64,000 nucleotides of DNA from AP-15 sp963772965 (GTDB lineage: Bacteria > Pseudomonadota > Alphaproteobacteria > ATCC43930 > CGMCC-115725), in contig CAVYZU010000012.1 in assembly GCA_963772965.1 (NCBI GenBank), positions 1 to 64,000 of the forward strand. Direction: 5' to 3'. Within the stretch, counting starts at the first letter, position 1. Each line of letters opens with the position of its first letter. The translations under genes and the position numbers were made by a program. The notes under the pieces are model-generated. The model had not been told where the DNA came from, searched no databases, and saw nothing but the letters and a program-made list of their open reading frames with translations. This document shows positions 26,349-34,216 of this stretch, one piece after another.

Positions 26349-27650
26349 TCAGCTCCTCAGGTTCTCCCGCATCGTGGCGCCCTCATAATCGATGCGCAGC
26401 AGACCCCGCCGCTGCAGTTCGGGCGTCAGCATGCGGGCGAATTCCTCCCACATGGCGGGCGAGATCGTCGGCGTCAGGACAAAGCCGTCACAGGCTTCCG
26501 CTTCGAATAAATCCTGCATGTAATCGGCGATCGTCGCGGGCGTGCCGACGATAAGGTTGCGCGGCCTGCGTATCGCTTCGGCGAAGGTGATGCCCTCTGC
26601 CCGCATCGTTTGGCGGATGCGCTCCTCCAGGCCGCCGTGCCCTTGGTGACCCTTATTGCGGGCCAGCTCCTCCTCATTCCCGGTGGTGCTGAGATCGGCG
26701 CCGAGCATCGCCGAATTGGTGGCCAGCACCATTTCGAGCGGCACCAGCGACAACAGGTATTCCGCCTTCTCCCGCGCGATCGCCTCGGTCTCGCCGAGGA
26801 CGATGGTCATCGAAGTGCAGATCGTGCAGTCACCCGGAACGCGGCCGAACCGAGCCATGCGCGTCTTGATGTCGGCATAGAATTCGATGGCGTCCTTCTT
26901 GCTGCCCGACGAACAGAAGATCGCCTCGGCCCAGCGCGCGGCAAAGTCGCGGCCGCGCGGTGAAGCGCCGGCTTGCATCAGCACCGGCCGCCCTTGCGGA
27001 CTGCGCGGCACCGTCAACGGACCGCGGGTGCGCACATGACGACCCTCGTAATCGGCATAACGCACCTTTGTGGGATCGATGAACAGGCCGCTCGCCTTGT
27101 CCATGACTAGGGCATCGTCCTGCCAGCAGTCCCACAAGGCGCAGCACGCCTCGACGACTTCGTCCGCCCGATCGTAGCGCAAATCTTTTGCCGGGAGCGC
27201 GCCGAGGCCGAAGTTGCGCGCCTCGAAATCCATCGTCGATGTGACGATGTTCCAGCAGGCGCGACCCCGCGACAGGTGATCAAGCGAGGCCAACATGCGG
27301 GCCAAGTGATAGGGATTAAAGAAAGTCGTCGATAGCGTCGCGCCGAGCCCCAGATGATTTGTCGCCCGCGCCATCACCGGCAGCACCATCATGGGGTCGA
27401 GATAGGAAAGCTGGCCGCCCTCGCGCAGGTAGGTATCGAAGCTGCCCTTGTAGATGTCGGGAAGGCCCAGCGTGTCGGCGAAAAAGCATCCGTCGAACCG
27501 AGCCGCTTCGAGCACCCGCGCCATGTGCTCATAGCGCTCGGGGCTGAAAATATCGTCGAGATCGGCCTCCGGATGGCGCCATGCCCCGGCGAGCTGCGCC
27601 GTCGGGCCGGTTTTGACGTAAGCCAACAGGTGCATCTTCCGGTCGCGCAT
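26349..27650 (-). CDS. NtaA/SnaA/DszA-family flavin monooxygenase
   Basis: A 433-residue LLM-type monooxygenase of the nitrilotriacetate/dibenzothiophene-sulfone group, needing reduced FMN from a separate reductase. Signatures: WRHPEADLDDIFSPERYEHM, LEAARFDGCFFADTLG, THLGLGATLSTTF-like sequence (NHLGLGATLSTTFFNPYHLA), GRACWNIVTSTMDFEARNFG, then VLMQAGASPRGRDFAARWAE and the C-terminal GFVLTPTISPAMWEEFARM. The start at 27650 has GGGAGG seven nt upstream. No flavin reductase gene is adjacent. The substrate is unknown; sulfur- or amine-containing organics are typical. Confidence 0.93.
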   Translation of the reverse strand: MRDRKMHLLAYVKTGPTAQLAGAWRHPEADLDDIFSPERYEHMARVLEAARFDGCFFADTLGLPDIYKGSFDTYLREGGQLSYLDPMMVLPVMARATNHLGLGATLSTTFFNPYHLARMLASLDHLSRGRACWNIVTSTMDFEARNFGLGALPAKDLRYDRADEVVEACCALWDCWQDDALVMDKASGLFIDPTKVRYADYEGRHVRTRGPLTVPRSPQGRPVLMQAGASPRGRDFAARWAEAIFCSSGSKKDAIEFYADIKTRMARFGRVPGDCTICTSMTIVLGETEAIAREKAEYLLSLVPLEMVLATNSAMLGADLSTTGNEEELARNKGHQGHGGLEERIRQTMRAEGITFAEAIRRPRNLIVGTPATIADYMQDLFEAEACDGFVLTPTISPAMWEEFARMLTPELQRRGLLRIDYEGATMRENLRS

Positions 27651-28066
27651 CGCTCGTCCTCCCTTTCGGACTGACCAATTCCCGCAAAATCAGCGCCAAG
27701 ATCTGCGCCGGGAACGCTAACAAATGTCGTGCACCGAGCGATAATCGTCCATGATCAATGCGTGGGAACGAGGCCAGGGTGGCGTCGTGAGCAGCAGTTT
27801 TGCGCCCGGGTTGCGTGTCGCAGCGGGGCGGGCGGCGGATTTGGAGGCCTACGACCGCTACATCGGCCGCTGGTCGCGGCTCTCGGTCGGGCTCGAACCC
27901 GACCTCTCACAATGAGCCTGGAGGTCTTGATCGCCACCGGGTCAGCTTGACGCTCCCTCTCGCAAAACCAAGGTCTGCTTAGGGACAACTTAAGCCGAAA
28001 ACGATCAGCCGCCCTCGTCAAAAACCTCAAAACCGGGCCGGTTAGGTGGGCTTAGCTGTGACTGGC
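27651..28066. other. Intergenic stretch with possible methyltransferase scrap
   Basis: No intact gene is seen. At 27815-27914 (+) a 32-codon frame contains EAYDRYIGRWSRL, which resembles the start of class I SAM-dependent methyltransferases, then stops. No SAM-binding motif follows, so at most it is a small remnant. Confidence 0.3.
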
Positions 28067-28868
28067 TTAAGCGGCGTTTGTTGCTGTCGGATGCCGACCG
28101 GCGCGTTGCGGGAGCACAAACAAGCACAAGATGATAAAGGCGGCGATTACGGCCGAGGCGAGCGGCCGGCTCAGCGCGAGCCCACCGTGGGTTCTGGGTT
28201 TGTCGAGGAAGTCGCCGAGGGTAGCGCCGAGCGGCCGCGTCAAGATAAAGGCGGCCCAAAACAGCAGCACCCGCGACACATTGCTCCAAAAGTACAGGCC
28301 GGCGATCACTGCAAGCCCGGCCCCGAAGACGAGCGCGCCGCCCTCATAGCCAAGGCCGCCGGTGTCGGCCAGCCAGTCGCCGAGCGCCGTGCCGAGCGTC
28401 TGGGAAAAGGTGATCGCCGCCCAGTAAAAGGCTTCGACCCTCGGGGTGCTCACGGTGTCGACTGAGATCGTGCCTTCGGACCAGTACCAGAGGCCGAGCA
28501 CGACCATCAGACAGCAGAACAGCAGGGTCGAGCCGCCGGTGTAGCCGATGCCCAACGAGCGATCGGCAAAATCGGCCATTGTCGTGCCGAAGGTGGTCGA
28601 GGCGACGATCGTCGCCCAGTAGAGGAGCGGATGGAACCTCCTGGCTGCGATCTGCCAGATGACGAGTGCCACCAGCACGAAAAAGAACAGTGCGGTCCCG
28701 ATGAGATAACCGCCGTTATGAGCATTGGTATCGGCGTGCAACAGTGTCATCGTCACCAGAGTCGCCGCCGGTCTCTCCCAACGTGGTTGCGGCGATCTTG
28801 ATGATCCAGAATGCAAGCGTGACCTCCGGCACCTTACTGAGGGCTTGTGCCTTAAGAGCATCATCCAT
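28067..28868 (-). pseudogene. COG4705-type membrane protein with one frameshift
   Basis: ATG 28868 (GTGAGG upstream) starts MDDALKAQALSKVPEVTLAF, then WIIKIAATTLGETGGD, after which the frame breaks near 28765. The next frame carries the rest (NGGYLIGTALFFFVLVALVI onward). The protein has four repeats of one pattern, each a tryptophan-led membrane helix ending in G-[ET]-x-x-[GA]-D: FWIIKIAATTLGETGGD, LYWATIVASTTFGTTMADF, YWAAITFSQTLGTALGDW and FWAAFILTRPLGATLGDF. About 7-8 membrane spans. One missing base restores it, so it is a recent mutation or an indel error. Function of the family is unknown. Confidence 0.75.
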
Positions 28869-28899
28869 TGCACGACCTCACTAGGTTTGGCGGATTGCC

Positions 28900-28943
28900 G
28901 TCTCGATATTGCTGTCTCGATATTGCTGTCTCGATGACGAGAC
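28900..28943. promoter_or_regulatory. 14-bp tandem repeat plus palindrome in divergent promoter region
   Basis: GTCTCGATATTGCT occurs twice head to tail (28900-28913, 28914-28927), followed by a perfect palindrome GTCTCG-ATGA-CGAGAC (28928-28943). The repeats share GTCTCGAT. It lies between the divergent COG4705 gene (start 28868) and the RpiR gene (start 29052) and could be a regulator binding array. Confidence 0.5.
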
Positions 28944-29001
28944 AGCCGAGAATGCTTCTGTCAAAATGCGCACAGACCCGTGGAGGCCAGCGATGTATGT
29001 C

Positions 29002-29023
29002 GTATGTAGCATATACTACATAC
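29002..29023. promoter_or_regulatory. Palindromic operator candidate upstream of the RpiR gene
   Basis: A perfect 8-bp inverted repeat GTATGTAG-CATATA-CTACATAC lies 28 nt before the RpiR-family start codon, in an AT-rich patch unlike the surrounding DNA. Its size and symmetry fit a dimeric regulator site, perhaps for autoregulation. Confidence 0.55.
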
Positions 29024-29051
29024 ATCTTTCTCATAACGTTGCGAATACGAC

Positions 29052-29954
29052 ATGCGTCAAAGAGCAGCAGCGGTCCCAACCTTTGATGAAAGAGTTGCAC
29101 TGCGGGCGGCAGAGATGAGCCCGGCCGAGCGGCGCGTCGCGCGCTATTTTCAGGGCAATCGGGAGGAAGTGCTGATCAGCTCTGCTGCTGCACTCGCAGC
29201 CAAGGCCGAGACCAGTGACGCGACCGTCGTACGAGCAACGCGCGCGCTCGGCTTTTCCGGTCTAGATGAACTCCGGCGGGCGCTTGCGAACGAGCTCCGA
29301 ACTTCGTTATCTCCGGCCGAGCGACTTAGCCGAACGCTAGGCGAAGTCGGCGACGATCTCTTCGCGGCGTTTAACATGACTCTGGAGATCCACGAGGGGT
29401 CTCTGGACGGCCTGCGTCGGAATATCACTCCGGACTTGTTCGAGAAGGCTGTGGACGCCGTTGCCAACGCCGCACGCGTCCTTGTTTTTGGTCTTGGGCC
29501 ATCTAGCGCGATTGCCGATTACCTTGTCATACAGCTGGGTAGGTTCGGGTTGATCGCTGAGGCTCTCGCAAACACCGGCATTCTGTTCGCGGACGATTTG
29601 CGGCGCCTGCGAGAGGGCGATCTGGTCATCATTTTGGCCTATGGCCGCGTTTATGCCGAACTCGCCGCGCTCCTGGACGAAATCGCCCGGCTGCATCTGC
29701 GATCGTTTCTGATAACCGACAGCCTCGCCGAAAAGTTGCGGAGCCGGGTGGATTTCGTCCTGCCCGTACCGCGCGGGCGGGCGGAGATGCTCAGCATGCA
29801 TACCGCCACGCTGGGCTTTATCGAGGCATTGCTTGTTGGTGTGGCGACGCGACGTCCAGCAGAAATATTGGCCAGTCTGCATGCACTCAACGAAGCCCGC
29901 GAGAAACTGGGTGGAGGAGTAGCCAACTTATCTTTAGCCCAGCCCCCGCGCTAG
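29052..29954 (+). CDS. RpiR/MurR family transcriptional regulator
   Basis: A 300-residue regulator with an N-terminal HTH_6 domain (MSPAERRVARYFQGNREEVL, AETSDATVVRATRALGFSG, LDELRRALANEL) and a C-terminal SIS sugar-isomerase domain (residues ~130-270: VLVFGLGPSSAIADYLVIQL, DLVIILAYGRVYAELAALLD, FLITDSLAEKL). SIS domains bind phosphosugars and set DNA affinity. No sugar gene is next to it, so the regulon is unknown; the divergent COG4705 membrane protein is the obvious candidate target. ATG 29052 keeps the family's N-terminal TFDERV helix; ATG 29115 is a shorter alternative. Confidence 0.92.
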   Translation: MRQRAAAVPTFDERVALRAAEMSPAERRVARYFQGNREEVLISSAAALAAKAETSDATVVRATRALGFSGLDELRRALANELRTSLSPAERLSRTLGEVGDDLFAAFNMTLEIHEGSLDGLRRNITPDLFEKAVDAVANAARVLVFGLGPSSAIADYLVIQLGRFGLIAEALANTGILFADDLRRLREGDLVIILAYGRVYAELAALLDEIARLHLRSFLITDSLAEKLRSRVDFVLPVPRGRAEMLSMHTATLGFIEALLVGVATRRPAEILASLHALNEAREKLGGGVANLSLAQPPR

Positions 29955-30025
29955 CCACCGACGTCCGGCGCTGGTCCCTGCCCTCCCCGTCTTTGTCACC
30001 CCGTTTTGTTAGCCGAGCCGAAAAG

Positions 30026-30100
30026 TGGTGGGCGCGACAGGGATTGAACCTGTGACCCCACCCGTGTGAAGGGTGTGCTCTCCCGCTGAGCTACGCGCCC
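30026..30100 (-). tRNA. tRNA-Val (anticodon CAC)
   Basis: The minus strand folds as a cloverleaf: acceptor GGGCGCG/CGCGCCC, D arm GCTC...GAGC, anticodon stem CACCC/GGGTG around TTCACAC (anticodon CAC, valine), T arm ACAGG-TTCAATC-CCTGT, discriminator A and encoded CCA. Confidence 0.97.
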
Positions 30101-30223
30101 GTTCCCGCCCGGCGGCATTTAAGGCGGCGAGTGCCAACGCTGTCAAGGCGATGGGCGCTGCGTCAGCGGCATCGAAACGATAAGATCGCCAAAGCCAATC
30201 GGCGGTATCGAAGGAGAACGGGG

Positions 30224-31192
30224 ATGGAGCGGCATCGTTTAGGAAACCTGTGGCCGGTATCGGCGCTGACTTTGGGTGGCGGCGGGCTCGGCCAAGTGTG
30301 GGGTGCCACCACCTTTGAGGAATGCGTCGCGACCGTGCACGCTGCGGTCGATGCCGGTATCGACCTCCTCGATCTGGCGCCGCGTTATGGCGATGGCAAA
30401 GCCGAGGAAGTCGTCGGCGCGGCGTTTGGCGGCAAGCTGCCGCCAGGCGTGCGGGTCACCAGCAAATGCAACCTCGGCGAGTTGCCACCCGCCGAAATCG
30501 AGCCGACCTTGCGGCGATCGATCGCCGGTAGTTTGCAGCGTTTGTGCCTTGATCATCTCGATTTGTTCTTTTTGCATTCGAACATTGTGCCCGATTCGGT
30601 CCATCGTTCGTGCTGGCCCGACGCCGCCGCCCGCATGACCCTCTACGACACCTTTGCCGCGCATGTCCGCCCGGTCTTCGAAAAGCTGGTTGGCGAGGGA
30701 TCGATCGGCGCCTGGGGGCTGACCGGCATCGGCCATCCCGACACGATCAATCGGGTGCTCGGCGAAACCCCGAAACCGGCGGCGATGCAGTGCATCGCCA
30801 ATCTGCTCGACTCGCCGGGCGGATTGAAGTTTTTCGACGGCCCGGCAAAGCCGCGCGAAGTTATCGCTGCGGCTCGGGCGAATGGGGTCGGGGTCATGGG
30901 CATTCGCGCGGTGCAAGCAGGGGCGTTGACGAGCGCGCTCGATCGGCCGTTGCCGCCCGATCACCCCGAAATCCGCGATTATAACAGGGCCGCCGGGTTT
31001 CGCCGACTGGCGGCGGAGCTGGGCACGAGCCCGGCCGCCCTCGCCCACCGCTACGCGCTGTCGCTCGGCGTCGATACGCTGGTGCTCGGCGTCAAGAACC
31101 GCGCCGAACTGGCCGAATGCGTCGCCGCAGCCGAGGCCGGGCCGCTAACCGCCGATCTGATCGCGCGCATCGATGCGTCGGTCGCAGCATAA
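30224..31192 (+). CDS. Aldo/keto reductase
   Basis: A 322-residue NADPH-dependent aldo/keto reductase (TIM barrel). Substrate-pocket residues of the family are visible: Asp and Tyr in LLDLAPRYGDGKAEEVVGAA, Lys in VTSKCNLG and His in LFFLHSN. The C-terminal cofactor region is HRYALSLGVDTLVLGVKNRA. The start is ATG 30224 with AAGGAG upstream; earlier in-frame codons extend a basic leader toward the tRNA. It follows tRNA-Val and has no clear operon partner. The substrate is unknown; a related reductase is encoded at 40275. Confidence 0.9.
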   Translation: MERHRLGNLWPVSALTLGGGGLGQVWGATTFEECVATVHAAVDAGIDLLDLAPRYGDGKAEEVVGAAFGGKLPPGVRVTSKCNLGELPPAEIEPTLRRSIAGSLQRLCLDHLDLFFLHSNIVPDSVHRSCWPDAAARMTLYDTFAAHVRPVFEKLVGEGSIGAWGLTGIGHPDTINRVLGETPKPAAMQCIANLLDSPGGLKFFDGPAKPREVIAAARANGVGVMGIRAVQAGALTSALDRPLPPDHPEIRDYNRAAGFRRLAAELGTSPAALAHRYALSLGVDTLVLGVKNRAELAECVAAAEAGPLTADLIARIDASVAA

Positions 31193-31752
31193 GCCACTCG
31201 CGGAGTTCGCGTCGGTCGCCGGACGTCTGGCGCCCGCAAAAGCCGATTGGCAGGCGCGCGCACCGGCCGAGACCCTCATCTTTGGCCCGATAATGACGAT
31301 GACGGCCGCAATTATGCTGTAGCCGTCGAACGAGCGCTCCGCGGCATCGCTGCGTCAATCAAGATCATGCCCATTCCAGCCGATGCTGCCAAAAAATCGC
31401 ATGCCGTCTACGCTCACCGCCAGTGCGCCATTTATTGGGGTCCATTGCGGGCTCTTGGCATTGAGCCAGCTTCAGCCCCGACAGTACCTTGACCAAAGGC
31501 TAACGCATTTTCAGCACAATTTACCGGTTCTCACCGCAGTTTACTCGGTCGCTCCGCGATCCACCCTATATTTACGACAATGGTTATCTTCCGGCCTCTA
31601 CCTATTCTCCAGAAGGACGGTTCGCGACAGCCAGTTGTCACCTCCGGTCACCTGACCCGGTGATCCTCCTCCCGCACCGGGTTTACTGGCGGCCGGCCCT
31701 CGCATCAGGACCGGCCGCATATTTCAGCGGTTGCCAGAAAAGCGATCGGACA
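31193..31752. other. Gene-free stretch
   Basis: No gene with recognisable features is seen. A GC-rich inverted repeat (GCGGCCGG at 31689-31696, CCGGCCGC at 31711-31718) lies before the small membrane protein gene and may be a terminator-like hairpin or part of a repeat. Confidence 0.4.
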
Positions 31753-31917
31753 ATGTCGACAGAGCCATATCCGCTGATTTCGACCTCGCTGGCGGCTCCA
31801 ACGCCAGCAATGCCGGGCACAGAGCGGCTGTCGCCGCGTGCCGCAATCTTCGGGATTGGCGTGCTCTCGCTCGCCTGTTGGGCGGTGACCATAGCTCTCG
31901 TTCTCGCCGTCGTTTAA
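31753..31917 (+). CDS. Small single-span membrane protein (54 aa)
   Basis: A 54-residue frame starting at ATG 31753: a polar N-terminus (MSTEPYPLISTSLAAPTPAM) followed by one hydrophobic helix (AIFGIGVLSLACWAVTIALV) at the C-terminus. This layout is common for small inner-membrane proteins. No strong ribosome-binding site is seen, so the call is tentative. It lies just before the DUF1275 gene. Confidence 0.45.
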   Translation: MSTEPYPLISTSLAAPTPAMPGTERLSPRAAIFGIGVLSLACWAVTIALVLAVV

Positions 31918-31928
31918 GCATCCTGCCG

Positions 31929-32786
31929 GTGCGGCACCTTCGACGCGCTGGTCCGAGATCGGTAAACGGCGGTTTGTTCAAGCCTTCGACCCAGACTGGA
32001 TGGCCGCGCATCCCCTCCGCGGCAGCGGCACCGGCGACCTCGGCCCTCCCGTTTGTTCTGAGCCTGACTGCCGGATCCACAGACGTCATCGGCTTTCTCG
32101 GTCTTAACGGGCTCTTTACAGCCCACATTACCGGCAATCTGGTGGTTTTAGCCGCTCATGTCGTCGCCGGCGACCCGACGATATTCTCTTACGTTCTGTC
32201 CGTCCCGGTCTTCATGCTGATGTTATTTCTGACGCGCCTGCTTGCAGGCGTCCTCGAAAAGAGTGGCGTTCCGACCTTGGTACCGTTGCTGTTGCTGCAG
32301 CTGCTCTTTCTTGTTGCCTTTCTCTTGATCTGCGTTGCGGCAGGTCCATGGGAAGACGCCGACGCAATACTCGCGGTCATTGCGGGTATGTCCGGCGTCG
32401 CGGCGATGGCGGTGCAGAACGCGCTCGTGCAGATTTCGCTGACGAACACGCCAACCACTGCGGTGATGACGACGAACGTCACCCATTTCATGCTCGACCT
32501 TGGCGAGGTGTTGGTTGGCCGCGACCATGCCAAAGCCGCCCAGGCGCGCACCCGCGCGATACGGACATTGCCGGTGATTGTCGGCTTCACAGTAGGGTGC
32601 ATGATTGGCGCCGCTTTTGAAGCTGCCGCTGGCTTCTCGTCTTTAGCTCTGCCCACGGCGCTCGCCGCGGTCGCTTTCCTAATGGAACTGAGAGACCGGC
32701 GTCGCCGTAGGCAAGACTCCGATCAATCTTCAATCCCTGCACCACCGGGGTGCTGGCGCTCAAAAGCTAACTTGAACGCCGACTGA
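31929..32786 (+). CDS. DUF1275 (YoaK-like) membrane protein
   Basis: A ~270-285 residue integral membrane protein of the YoaK/DUF1275 family. It has about six hydrophobic segments and the family signature FVLSLTAGSTDVIGFLGLNG then LFTAHITGNLVVLA, plus AMAVQNALVQISLTNTPTTA and VMTTNVTHFM. Function is not established. There is no good ATG: GTG 31929 or TTG 31974 are the plausible starts, and neither has a strong ribosome-binding site, so the 5' end is uncertain. The 3' tail (RRRRQDSD) is polar and cytoplasmic-looking. Confidence 0.8.
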   Translation: MRHLRRAGPRSVNGGLFKPSTQTGWPRIPSAAAAPATSALPFVLSLTAGSTDVIGFLGLNGLFTAHITGNLVVLAAHVVAGDPTIFSYVLSVPVFMLMLFLTRLLAGVLEKSGVPTLVPLLLLQLLFLVAFLLICVAAGPWEDADAILAVIAGMSGVAAMAVQNALVQISLTNTPTTAVMTTNVTHFMLDLGEVLVGRDHAKAAQARTRAIRTLPVIVGFTVGCMIGAAFEAAAGFSSLALPTALAAVAFLMELRDRRRRRQDSDQSSIPAPPGCWRSKANLNAD

Positions 32787-32995
32787 CGCTGGTCTTACCC
32801 AAGCCAGCTCTGGCTCGCTTTATTTGAGCTAAACCCGCGGCGAAATTATCCCATTCAACTATTGGCATGTCGGACACTGTTTCACTGGTTTTTACCCGGC
32901 TTAACTCGGCGACGAGCGTCGACAACCTAACTATCTCGATGAAACCCTGCTCTTGACTGGGTGCACAGACATCTCAGATGCGTAGGAGAAGTAAA

Positions 32996-33229
32996 ATGAG
33001 ATTGCACGCTCTCTATTTGACGGGCGCCCTCATTGCGATGGCGAGCCCGCTTTCGGCTGGAGCGCAATCACTGCCGCAGACCGACCCGTCGGCCACAAAT
33101 TTTCAGGCTGGCAACCGCGGTGCTGAACAGTGCGCGCCGGGATATGTTTGGGAGCCTGGCGGATATCTCGGGGGCGGCTCATGGCGCCCCGGACACTGTG
33201 CGTCGCTCAGCGGTACAATAGACTTCTGA
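32996..33229 (+). CDS. Small secreted protein with WxPGGY/WxPGHC motif
   Basis: A 77-residue exported protein. The signal peptide (MRLHALYLTGALIAMASPLS) likely ends at AGAQS. The mature 50 residues contain CAPGYVWEPGGYLGGGSWRP then GHC, i.e. two Trp-Pro-Gly units flanked by two cysteines that could form a disulfide; similar Y-x-W-x-P-G-x-W/Y motifs occur in periplasmic YXWGXW-repeat proteins. AGGAGA lies upstream of ATG 32996. Function unknown. Confidence 0.75.
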   Translation: MRLHALYLTGALIAMASPLSAGAQSLPQTDPSATNFQAGNRGAEQCAPGYVWEPGGYLGGGSWRPGHCASLSGTIDF

Positions 33230-33345
33230 CGCAGTTGATGGGAATGCGGAGTGCAATGCCATGTCGCTTCTGCGCTACGGAAAACAAGCGATTACCCGTT
33301 GAACCATCGATTGGCGGTCAGGTCAGCCGCTGCAAGAGGCGCAGA

Positions 33346-33729
33346 ATGCCGCAGTTACGATTTGGAATGGCCACTGTCGGTTTGCTAGCCGTCCTTCTCG
33401 GTTGCTCGACGGGATGGGCAGCGGGCAATCCGAGCGCCGGCGAGACTGTCTTTGTCGCCCACTGCGCCGTGTGCCATTCGGTAAAAGCCGGCGAGAACAA
33501 GATCGGGCCCTCGCTTGCCGACGTTGCTGGCAGCAAAAGCGGCACGGTTCCCGGGTTTCACTTTTCGGCCGCCATGAAGAGTGCGGGTCTCACCTGGACT
33601 GACGCCAACCTCGACAAGTTTCTCGCCAACCCTAGCGGGTTCATTCCCGGCACGATGATGTTTGTCAATCTGCCCAATAAGGCCGATCGGCAGAATGTCA
33701 TTGCCTATCTCAATACGCTCAAGAAATGA
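33346..33729 (+). CDS. Class I cytochrome c (periplasmic)
   Basis: A 127-residue mono-haem cytochrome c. Haem is bound at CAVCH (residues 40-44), with the axial Met in IPGTMMFVNLP and GPSLADVAGSKSGTVPGFHF being typical of small class I cytochromes. The signal peptide covers about residues 1-26; it also contains LLGC, so lipid anchoring at Cys20 is possible. ATG 33346 has AGAGG upstream. It lies 34 nt before the iron-sulfur subunit of a molybdenum hydroxylase, so it probably accepts electrons from that enzyme. Confidence 0.93.
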   Translation: MPQLRFGMATVGLLAVLLGCSTGWAAGNPSAGETVFVAHCAVCHSVKAGENKIGPSLADVAGSKSGTVPGFHFSAAMKSAGLTWTDANLDKFLANPSGFIPGTMMFVNLPNKADRQNVIAYLNTLKK

Positions 33730-33763
33730 GCTGGATCCGATAGCATCACCTTGAGAGAATCCC

Positions 33764-34216
33764 ATGCCGCAGATCAAGATCAATGGCGTCGAGCACACCG
33801 TCGACGCCGACTCGCAGATGCCGCTTTTGTGGGCCATTCGCGACATCGTCGGCCTTACCGGAACTAAATACGGCTGCGGCGTCGGCGCTTGTGGCGCGTG
33901 CACGGTTCATCTGGATGGCCAGGCGATACGGTCCTGCATAACGACTCTTGCCGATGCCCAGGGGCACGAGATCGTCACCATCGAGGGCCTCAGTGGCGAC
34001 GGCACGCATCCGGTGCAGCGCGCCTGGGAGGCGCACAACGTGCCACAGTGCGGCTATTGCCAGGCGGGCCAGATCATGCAGGCCGCGGCACTGCTCAAGC
34101 AGACGCCGAAGCCGAGCGATCAGCAGATTATCGATGCGATGTCCGGCAACATCTGCCGCTGCGGAACTTATCAGCACATCCGGCACGCAATAAAATCGGC
34201 GGCGGAGGGCGTGTAA
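33764..34216 (+). CDS. Molybdenum hydroxylase iron-sulfur subunit (IorA type)
   Basis: A 150-residue small subunit with two [2Fe-2S] clusters: plant-ferredoxin type (Cys38, Cys43, Cys46, Cys58 in YGCGVGACGACTVH and RSCIT) and the helical type (Cys96, Cys99, Cys131, Cys133 in CGYCQAG and ICRCG). It passes electrons from the molybdenum centre to an acceptor, here likely the upstream cytochrome c. Its stop overlaps the next gene's start (TAATG), indicating translational coupling. Family enzymes include isoquinoline 1-oxidoreductase and periplasmic aldehyde dehydrogenases. Confidence 0.95.
   Translation: MPQIKINGVEHTVDADSQMPLLWAIRDIVGLTGTKYGCGVGACGACTVHLDGQAIRSCITTLADAQGHEIVTIEGLSGDGTHPVQRAWEAHNVPQCGYCQAGQIMQAAALLKQTPKPSDQQIIDAMSGNICRCGTYQHIRHAIKSAAEGV

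Noticed and set aside
28900..28943. Tandem repeats considered as a CRISPR array
   Set aside because: Only two 14-bp units without spacers and no cas genes; this is a promoter-region repeat.
30026..30100. tRNA-Val as an integration site
   Set aside because: No integrase, repeated tRNA end or foreign-looking DNA lies beside it.
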